Shown here piece by piece: positions 1 to 4,676 of a stretch of 5,951 bases of DNA; within the stretch, counting starts at the first letter, position 1, and each line of letters opens with the position of its first letter. Position numbers and translations under genes: made by a program. This stretch comes from Gemmatimonadota bacterium (GTDB taxonomy: Bacteria > Gemmatimonadota > Gemmatimonadetes > Gemmatimonadales > GWC2-71-9): assembly GCA_029862935.1 (NCBI GenBank), contig JAOTWK010000232.1, positions 1 to 5,951 on the forward strand, written 5' to 3'. The notes beneath the pieces were generated by a model. That model worked only from the letters and a program-made list of their open reading frames with translations. It searched no databases and was not told where the DNA came from.

Positions 1-12
1 GCATCAGAGACA

Positions 13-57
13 CCTCCTACTCGGAGTTGGAGTCGGAGTAGGGGGGAGTAGGGGGGG
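13..57. repeat. G-rich GGAGT tandem repeat tract
   Basis: GGAGT recurs at 23-27, 29-33, 35-39 and 45-49, the first three in a 6-bp register, and the tract ends in runs of six (41-46) and seven (51-57) guanines. The 5' part can also fold: CCTACTC at 16-22 pairs with GAGTAGG at 36-42, and a few more pairs extend the stem outward. It lies about 70 bp upstream of the PadR promoter. It may be simple-sequence DNA, a G-quadruplex former, or the end of a feature that begins outside the window. No function is shown. Confidence 0.5.
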
Positions 58-128
58 AGAATGAAACTATATATGGAATCGGCGACGTGCACAAGCGTGA
101 CGGTCGTTCCTTTCTTGTACCCAGGGTC

Positions 129-157
129 TTGACATACATATAGCTGCTATGTATAGT
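129..157 (+). promoter_or_regulatory. Sigma70-type promoter of the padR operon
   Basis: A perfect -35 box TTGACA at 129-134 and a -10 box TATAGT at 152-157 (one mismatch from TATAAT) are separated by the optimal 17 bp. Transcription would start near 163-165, giving a leader of about 20 nt before the GTG start of the PadR gene at 185. It is the strongest promoter match I saw in the window, and it stands out as AT-rich in GC-rich DNA. Confidence 0.85.
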
Positions 158-168
158 AGCCCTATGTA
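134..168. promoter_or_regulatory. Candidate PadR operator inside the promoter
   Basis: ATACATA at 134-140 and TATGTAT at 148-154 form a perfect 7-bp inverted repeat around 7 bp. It fills the -35/-10 spacer and overlaps both boxes. A further direct copy of CTATGTA lies at 162-168, 15 bp after the copy at 147-153, over the expected transcription start. PadR regulators commonly bind ATGT/ACAT dyads in their own promoters, so autorepression by blocking RNA polymerase is the likely mode. Binding is inferred from position and symmetry. Confidence 0.65.
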
Positions 169-184
169 AAGGAGTTCAGCCGTC

Positions 185-538
185 GTGATCATCGACAAGG
201 ACCTCGTTGCCGCATCGGCCACACCGTTGGTACTCGCCATCCTAAGCGAGGGCGAAAGCTACGGTTACGCCATTATCAAGCGGGTTGGCGAGTTGTCCGG
301 CGGCGAGCTTGAGTGGACCGACGGCATGCTCTACCCCCTCCTGCATCGGCTCGAGCGCAACGACCTCGTCAAGGCGGTCTGGGCCGAGTCGGAGACGGGC
401 AGGCGGCGCAAGTACTACCGCCTGACCCGGGCGGGCGTGGAGCAGCTTGCTCGTCAGCGCCGCCAGTGGCAGGTCGTCGATCAGGCGATGCGCGGCGTCT
501 GGCGCTTGGCCGCCGACTCGGCGTCGCAACCGGCCTGA
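185..538 (+). CDS. PadR family transcriptional regulator
   Basis: This 117-aa protein is a compact PadR-type winged-helix repressor, a cytoplasmic dimer that binds dyad operators and often releases them when a ligand binds. Residues about 12-82 carry the family pattern: a TPLVLAILSEGESYGYAI first helix region, then GMLYPLLHRLE (recognition helix, 47-57), then the wing with the GRRRKYYRLT signature (72-81). The C-terminal helix (83-107) would form the dimer interface and is short, as in the small PadR subfamily. The start is GTG at 185, ten bases after AAAGGAG at 168-174. The next in-frame Met is inside the DNA-binding domain, so GTG is the only sensible start. The gene is first in an operon with the membrane protein at 564. 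The dyad in its promoter suggests that it represses itself and its partner. The ligand cannot be read from sequence. Confidence 0.93.
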   Translation: MIIDKDLVAASATPLVLAILSEGESYGYAIIKRVGELSGGELEWTDGMLYPLLHRLERNDLVKAVWAESETGRRRKYYRLTRAGVEQLARQRRQWQVVDQAMRGVWRLAADSASQPA

Positions 539-563
539 CCGTCTTCGAAAGGGAATATCAACG

Positions 564-1931
564 ATGGTGAACGAGGGGCTGTTGGAAGAACGCATCGGGG
601 AATGGCGGCAGTACTTCCGGAGACGGCAGGCGGTTCATTCCGCGGATATCGAGGAGCTAGAGGATCATCTGCGCAGCCAGATCGACGCGCTGCGCGAAGC
701 AGGCCTGCACGAGGACGAAGCCTTCCTCGTGGCGGTCAAACGCCTAGGCGAGCTGGATTCGCTGTCGCGCGAGTTCGCCAACGAGTATTCCGAACGCCTC
801 TGGAAGCAGCTCGTGGTCTCGCCCGAGATCGGCGCTTCATGGCTGACCGCGCAGCGCGATACCGCCGCGGCCGTGGGACTGGCGATTGCCGCGGGTGTCG
901 CCATCAAGATCCCGGAGCTCTTCGGCCTCCACATCTCGGGTCCGCGAGCGGACGCGTCGTTCTACGTGCGCAATCTCAGCCTCTTCGCCCTCCCCTTCCT
1001 GGCCGGGTTTTTTGCGCTGAAACGCGGACTGCACCGGCGCGGATGGTACTGGCTCGCCGTTCCATTCGTTGTGGCGGGTCTGGTCGCGAACCTCATGCCC
1101 TTCAAGCCGAACAGCCATACCGAGACGCTCATCGCGATCCACCTTCCCATCGCGTTGTGGCTGATGGTGTGTTTCGCCTACGCCGGCGGCCAGTGGCGTC
1201 GCCATGATCAGCGGATGAACTACGTGCGGTTCTCCGGCGAGTGGTTCATCTACTACACGCTCATCGCACTCGGGGGCGGGACCCTGATGGGTTTCACGCT
1301 ATTCATCTTCCGGGCCATCGGCCTCGACGCGGAGCCGGCGCTCGAAGAATGGGTGCTGCCGTGCGGAGCGACGGGAGCGGTGATCATCGGCGCGTGGCTG
1401 GTGGAGTCCAAGCAGAGCGTGATTGAGAACATGGCGCCTGTGCTCACGTGGCTCTTCACGCCGCTATTCACGGGGTTGCTTCTCATCTTCGTGGTGACCG
1501 TGCTCTGGACGGGCAGCGCCATCGACGTCGAACGGGAAGTGCTCATCGGTTTCGACCTGCTGCTCGTTCTCGTGCTGGGCCTGCTGCTCTACGCGATTTC
1601 GGCGCGTGATTCGCAGGCGCCTCCCGGCCGATTCGACGTGCTCCAGCTCCTGCTGGTAATCTGCGCTCTCATCGTGGACGCATTCGCTCTCTGCGCGATC
1701 GCCGCGCGCATTTCCGAGTTCGGCTTCAGTCCCAACAAGACGGCCGCGCTCGGCATGAACCTTCTGCTCCTCGTGAACTTGGGATGGTCGGCCTTTCTGT
1801 ACGCGCGATTTCTGGCCAGACGCATCTCGTTTACGCGCCTCGAACGCTGGCAGACGGCCTACATACCGGCGTTTGCGATGTGGACGTGGATCGTGGTCCT
1901 GCTCTTTCCAGTGATCTTCAACTATCGCTGA
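564..1931 (+). CDS. Permease-prefix / DUF4153-like polytopic membrane protein
   Basis: A 455-aa inner-membrane protein of unknown function. Residues 1-75 are soluble, charged and helical (EWRQYFRRR, IEELEDHLRSQI, EDEAFLVAVKRLG). This pattern resembles the permease prefix domain found before FtsX/MacB-type permeases under PadR control. There is no FtsX or MacB domain here. Instead about 11 hydrophobic segments follow, near 101-120, 135-152, 160-178, 187-207, 227-250, 263-281, 292-315, 328-346, 357-380, 393-415 and 431-452. The ARISEFGFSPNK stretch (381-392), lying between two late membrane segments, resembles the C-terminal signature of DUF4153 proteins. ATG at 564 is preferred over longer starts because GAAAGGGA at 545-552 precedes it and the prefix domain begins there; a start further upstream would overlap padR. 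The gap to padR is 25 bp, so the two are probably co-transcribed and repressed by PadR. Both family assignments come from motif memory. Confidence 0.85.
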   Translation: MVNEGLLEERIGEWRQYFRRRQAVHSADIEELEDHLRSQIDALREAGLHEDEAFLVAVKRLGELDSLSREFANEYSERLWKQLVVSPEIGASWLTAQRDTAAAVGLAIAAGVAIKIPELFGLHISGPRADASFYVRNLSLFALPFLAGFFALKRGLHRRGWYWLAVPFVVAGLVANLMPFKPNSHTETLIAIHLPIALWLMVCFAYAGGQWRRHDQRMNYVRFSGEWFIYYTLIALGGGTLMGFTLFIFRAIGLDAEPALEEWVLPCGATGAVIIGAWLVESKQSVIENMAPVLTWLFTPLFTGLLLIFVVTVLWTGSAIDVEREVLIGFDLLLVLVLGLLLYAISARDSQAPPGRFDVLQLLLVICALIVDAFALCAIAARISEFGFSPNKTAALGMNLLLLVNLGWSAFLYARFLARRISFTRLERWQTAYIPAFAMWTWIVVLLFPVIFNYR

Positions 1932-2008
1932 AGTGGGCATCAGAAGCCAACGAGAGCCGCTAGGAAGCGCAGCGCGGTTCGAGCAGCGTCACGTCCGGGG
2001 AGCCATTT

Positions 2009-2036
2009 TTGACAACATATAGCTCAATCCTAGTCA
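2009..2036 (+). promoter_or_regulatory. Partial second copy of the PadR-type promoter
   Basis: TTGACA at 2009-2014 is followed by ACATATAGCT (2015-2024), the same ten bases that follow TTGACA in the padR promoter apart from a one-base deletion (the T at 135). A weak TAGTCA (2031-2036) sits 16 bp after the -35 box. The right half of the operator dyad (TATGTAT) is missing. No intact plus-strand gene follows. It could be a decayed promoter, a secondary PadR site, or chance similarity. The shared 5' half makes chance less likely. Confidence 0.4.
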
Positions 2037-2156
2037 TCGAGGCCCCGATGGAGAGCCTCGGCCTTCGGCGCCGGCGTGCGGATAAACGTCGGTCATCAGC
2101 CCGAGGACTTCATCGGAGAAGCCGCGGCCCGCGCAGCGATGCGGACAGTCGCGTAG
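2034..2156 (+). pseudogene. Possible coding remnant behind the orphan promoter
   Basis: The plus frame between stops at 2031 and 2154 has no start codon at its head but reads like protein: AFGAGVRINVGHQPEDF, then an alanine-rich helix and a TAG stop. GVRIxxGxQPxD loosely recalls the GIRMALGAQPxDV motif of FtsX/MacB-type permeases, which are usual PadR targets. Together with the promoter-like sequence just upstream, this could be the scar of a deleted permease gene. The match is short and degenerate, and the opposite strand is also open here, so this is speculative. Confidence 0.15.
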
Positions 2157-2195
2157 GTGCCGATCTTGGGATTTCGAGCGAGGTCGAACTCGGGA

Positions 2196-2228
2196 AGGAG
2201 GCAGGGTGCAAGCCGCACCCTGCCTCCT
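2196..2228. terminator. 14-bp perfect hairpin, probable bidirectional terminator
   Basis: AGGAGGCAGGGTGC (2196-2209) pairs perfectly with GCACCCTGCCTCCT (2215-2228) around a 5-nt loop, AAGCC. It begins 15 bp past the TAA of the minus-strand protease gene and lies downstream of the plus-strand operon too, so it could end transcripts from both sides. Neither strand has a proper T-tract right after the stem (the minus strand gives TTCCC). Termination may therefore be weak or factor-assisted, or the hairpin may mainly protect mRNA 3' ends. Confidence 0.7.
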
Positions 2229-2243
2229 CCGTTTCATACACCC

Positions 2244-3920
2244 TTACTTCAACAGCACAATCTTCCTCGTCAGCGTTTCGCGATCGCCGGCGAGTCGCAC
2301 GTAGTAAACGCCCGAGGACACCGGGCGACCATGGTCGTCGTGCCCGTCCCAGAAGGTCTGGTGCGGGCCCGCTCCCTTGGCGCCGGCGTCCAGGGAACGA
2401 ACCAGGCGACCACGCACGTCGAATACCCCCAGCGTGATGTTCTGCGCCGACGGGATCGCATAGCGGATCGTGGTGGTCGGGTTGAACGGGTTCGGGTAGT
2501 TCGTGAGCATCGCGACGGCGGGAACGCCATCATCGACCGCGGTCGGAAGCGCGTCCAACCAGCCGAGGTCGGTGAAATGGGCGAGCGTCAGATCAACGTC
2601 GCTCGACAAGTTGGCGTTGATCGCCGGTTCCATCAGCAGGTTTGGCAGTGCGCTCACGTCCCAGTGCGAGATCGACGAACCGCCTTCGTACGGGTTGGGT
2701 GCGTAGAGCAGCACCCGTCCGTTGGAATCCGTGCCGGCGAGCCGGGCGGGGTCGAGCGCGAGGGTCACATTCACACCCGTGACGAGTTCGGCCTTGATCG
2801 CGTTGCCGTCGTTCAGCGTGATACTGACGACCGGGATCGTCATGCTGGGGTCCGTGCCGCCCAGCGTGATCGGCTGTGAACCGGCCACGTTGTTCGCGAT
2901 GATCACGGCGATCGCGCCCGCGGCCTGTGCGGCCTGCGCCTTGCTCACGAAGGTGCAGGTGCCGCGGTCGATGAGCGCGATGTTGCCGCTGACCTGCGCG
3001 CCGTTTACGAGCGGCTCACACGCATCGGTGACGGTGCCGGTGCCGTCATTCACGAGCACAATATTTCCGGTGACGCCGACCTCGGTCAGGGCGGGGCCGA
3101 ACGCGGCCGTGCCAACGGCAATGGTGGGCGGAAGCGATCCCCCGCTGTTGACGAACATGGTGGGCGCCGGGCCGAGCTCGAGCGGCGCGTGGGCCGTTAC
3201 GAACGAACCGTTCCAGACCACGTTACCGGTGTTGATCGCGGAAGCGGCGCGCTGCGGTTGCGACAGATTGTTCCAGGTGTCTCCCAGCGTGTTGTCGCGG
3301 ATGAACGTCTCGTAGAGATCCTGGAACCCGCTCAGTTCGGCTCCGCTCGAGCCGACCAGCGTGCTGAAGCCGAGGCCGTGCCCCATCTCGTGGAGCAGGA
3401 CGGGCAGCAGCTCGACGTCCGTGCCCTCGTTGCCGTCGAAACCGTAGTACCAGCTCCTTCCGCCCAGGCAGGAGGGGTTGCCGTTGATGTTGCTGTTGAA
3501 TGTCGCGCTGATATCGTCGCTGGCGCTCAAGTCGAAGCCCGCAAGCTTGTTGGCCAGCGCGACGTGGTACCAGGTAGCCGGCAGCTCGGCCCCCGTGAAA
3601 TCGCGAAAGACCTGGATCGGTCCCGCTGAACCCAGCACCGCGCTGGTCGCGGTACAGGTCTGCGGGTTGAACTGCGCCAGCACGCGGATGGTCACCGCAC
3701 TCGGGAGCAGTGCGCCCCAGATGTCGGCCGCCTCCTGGAACGCGTTGAGCCGCTGCTGGCCCACGGTGACACCCGGGTTGCCGCCGACGGGCGTGGCGGC
3801 GGTCGGGTCGTTGAAACCCTCGCCGGGCCCATCGTTGTTGACGATCACGATGGTGGCGGCACCGGCTGCGAAAGCCGTCGCGCAAACAAGGAGCGCGCTG
3901 AGAATGAGAATGCGACGCAT
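2244..3920 (-). CDS. Secreted zinc metalloprotease with PA domain and C-terminal FlgD-like/sorting module
   Basis: A 558-aa exported peptidase. Residues 1-22 are a signal peptide (MRRILILSALLVCATAFAAG). The zinc site is HEMGHGLGF at 177-185: H177 and H181 as ligands, E178 as catalytic base. The position expected for a third metzincin His just downstream is T187, so that ligand must lie elsewhere. SHWD (418-421) followed by NLLMEP (M430) resembles the distal third His and Met-turn of leishmanolysin-type M8 peptidases, which suggests H419. Between the two halves lies a protease-associated (PA) domain at about 265-380, with GNIALIDRGTCTF and a likely C301-C322 disulfide. Residues 475-558 form a FlgD Ig-like module that starts with YPNPFNP and ends KIVLLK, a C-terminal surface or secretion element in FCB-type bacteria. 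The ATG at 3920 is chosen over one at 3998 because it follows GGAGG by 7 bases and begins the signal peptide. It overlaps the stop of the upstream gene (TGATG), so translation is probably coupled. Confidence 0.88.
   Translation of the reverse strand: MRRILILSALLVCATAFAAGAATIVIVNNDGPGEGFNDPTAATPVGGNPGVTVGQQRLNAFQEAADIWGALLPSAVTIRVLAQFNPQTCTATSAVLGSAGPIQVFRDFTGAELPATWYHVALANKLAGFDLSASDDISATFNSNINGNPSCLGGRSWYYGFDGNEGTDVELLPVLLHEMGHGLGFSTLVGSSGAELSGFQDLYETFIRDNTLGDTWNNLSQPQRAASAINTGNVVWNGSFVTAHAPLELGPAPTMFVNSGGSLPPTIAVGTAAFGPALTEVGVTGNIVLVNDGTGTVTDACEPLVNGAQVSGNIALIDRGTCTFVSKAQAAQAAGAIAVIIANNVAGSQPITLGGTDPSMTIPVVSITLNDGNAIKAELVTGVNVTLALDPARLAGTDSNGRVLLYAPNPYEGGSSISHWDVSALPNLLMEPAINANLSSDVDLTLAHFTDLGWLDALPTAVDDGVPAVAMLTNYPNPFNPTTTIRYAIPSAQNITLGVFDVRGRLVRSLDAGAKGAGPHQTFWDGHDDHGRPVSSGVYYVRLAGDRETLTRKIVLLK
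2478..2492 (-). repeat. 15-bp NPFNP repeat, copy 1
   Basis: The plus-strand word CGGGTTGAACGGGTT recurs identically at 2478-2492, 4914-4928 and 5331-5345. On the coding strand it reads AACCCGTTCAACCCG, encoding N-P-F-N-P. This copy lies in the FlgD-like module of the M8-like protease. Confidence 0.8.
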
Positions 3921-4375
3921 CACTCCACCTCCGGCGTTGCGCTGCTGGGGGCGCTGCCCTGGAGTGCCTTGCTGACGCCCTCGGCGTCGTCGGTGCACAC
4001 GACGACGGTACCGTCATCGTTAATTCGCGCAACAGAGACGCTCTGGAACCGTCCCTGCAGATGGATCGACACCGAGCCGTCGGGATGCCGCACTTCAACC
4101 AGGCCCTCCGAGTCGCGGCGCAGCGCATTCTGCGTATCGGCGTCGAGGGTCAGCTCGGCGACGGGCGCCACGCCCACCTCGAGCTCGCCGGTCTCGGGAT
4201 TCAGATACGCACGCATCGCGGCGTTTCCGGGGATTGGCTCGTCGACGGCGTGCGCCGCGGAGGTCTCGCCAAGACCTCTCGTGTCGGTGCGCCCCGTCGG
4301 GTGCAGAATCCCGGCAGCCGCTAACGCCAGTGCTGCGAGAATGATGGATGTTCCTACGAAAACGTGCCGTTTCAT
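3920..4375 (-). CDS. Small exported protein of unknown function, coupled to the metalloprotease
   Basis: A 151-aa protein that I do not recognise by name. Residues 5-22 are a hydrophobic export signal or N-terminal anchor (VFVGTSIILAALALAAAG). A polar linker (23-52) leads to a compact core at about 53-138, probably beta-rich, with MRAYLNPETGELEVG, LTLDADTQNALRR, VRHPDGSVSIHLQGRFQSV and INDDGTVVVC. The tail is low-complexity Ser/Ala/Pro. The start ATG at 4375 has AAAGGAG four bases upstream. The stop shares a base with the start of the protease gene (TGATG at 3922-3918), so the two are almost certainly one operon and are probably made in fixed ratio. A role as a chaperone, propeptide-like inhibitor or surface partner of the protease is inferred from position only. 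It has no catalytic motif and only one cysteine (C127). Confidence 0.85.
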   Translation of the reverse strand: MKRHVFVGTSIILAALALAAAGILHPTGRTDTRGLGETSAAHAVDEPIPGNAAMRAYLNPETGELEVGVAPVAELTLDADTQNALRRDSEGLVEVRHPDGSVSIHLQGRFQSVSVARINDDGTVVVCTDDAEGVSKALQGSAPSSATPEVE

Positions 4376-4676
4376 GCCGCTCCTTTCGTCCGATGGTCCC
4401 GCGATGGATACTCACTGTGTTGTGGACGTGTCTATTCTACCACATCGCATTCTTCAATGCCCAGCTTGCGCCCAGTTTCTTTGGAAGCAGGGACCTCACC
4501 ATGCAAGTATCTACTGTGACGTTGACGACCCACGAGCTCGACGGCAAGACATTGACTCGGCCTGATGACACGCTATCTTTATCAAGTCTGCTCTCTCCAA
4601 GGCACATGCACAGGTGACGGGTTGGATCGCACAGGATCTAGGCCGGGCGTAACAGCAGGTCGCGCTTCGGGGGCCA
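4376..4676. other. Intergenic region between the two minus-strand protease units
   Basis: About 300 bp separate the end of the M28 peptidase gene from the start of the small exported protein. I see no supported gene, no RNA gene and no strong terminator hairpin after the M28 stop. It holds the Shine-Dalgarno sequence of the downstream gene (4380-4386), a weak extended -10 candidate on the minus strand, and on the plus strand a TTGACT / TATCTT pair 16 bp apart (4552-4579) that faces away from any plus-strand gene. The gap suggests that the M28 gene and the protease pair are separate transcription units. Confidence 0.6.
4434..4442 (-). promoter_or_regulatory. Weak extended -10 promoter candidate for the protease operon
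   Basis: On the minus strand TGG-TAGAAT reads as an extended -10 element (TGnTAnAAT type), about 60 bp upstream of the small exported protein's start. There is no good -35 box at 17 bp (GGGCAT), and TTGAAG lies too close, at 12 bp. A promoter is expected somewhere in this gap because the next gene upstream ends 300 bp away, but this particular site is only a candidate. Confidence 0.3.

Larger units (their letters stand above)
1932..2243. other. Convergent intergenic region
   Basis: This stretch separates the stop of the plus-strand operon from the stop of the minus-strand protease. It contains a partial copy of the PadR promoter (2009-2036), a short dyad (CGAGGC 2038-2043 / GCCTCG 2055-2060), a possible coding remnant (2034-2156) and a strong terminator-like hairpin (2196-2228). 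Longer open frames crossing it have no convincing start or family pattern, and they run antisense into the protease gene. No RNA gene is recognisable. Confidence 0.7.

Noticed and set aside
447..563. Longer N-terminus for the membrane protein, starting at 447
   Set aside because: It would overlap padR in another frame, has no ribosome site, and adds Arg/Ser-rich sequence unlike the permease-prefix start at 564.
1464..1940. 158-aa minus-strand open frame
   Set aside because: It lies antisense to the membrane protein and is His/Glu/Arg-rich with no recognisable motif.
2157..2879. 240-aa plus-strand open frame
   Set aside because: It runs antisense to the C-terminal half of the protease, is Arg/Val-rich without a family pattern, and has no promoter or ribosome site. 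It is a shadow of GC-rich coding DNA.
3921..3998. Upstream start for the metalloprotease at 3998
   Set aside because: The extra 26 residues are Arg/Gln/Gly-rich and precede a clear signal peptide. The start at 3920 has a good GGAGG site and overlaps the upstream stop.
3223..4128. 301-aa minus-strand open frame
   Set aside because: It is the +1 frame of the small protein and protease genes, with Arg-rich low-complexity translation. The true frame has domains, signal peptides and ribosome sites.
4552..4579. Plus-strand promoter-like TTGACT-N16-TATCTT
   Set aside because: There is no plus-strand gene downstream; it would transcribe antisense into the M28 gene. One such match is expected by chance in an AT-richer gap.
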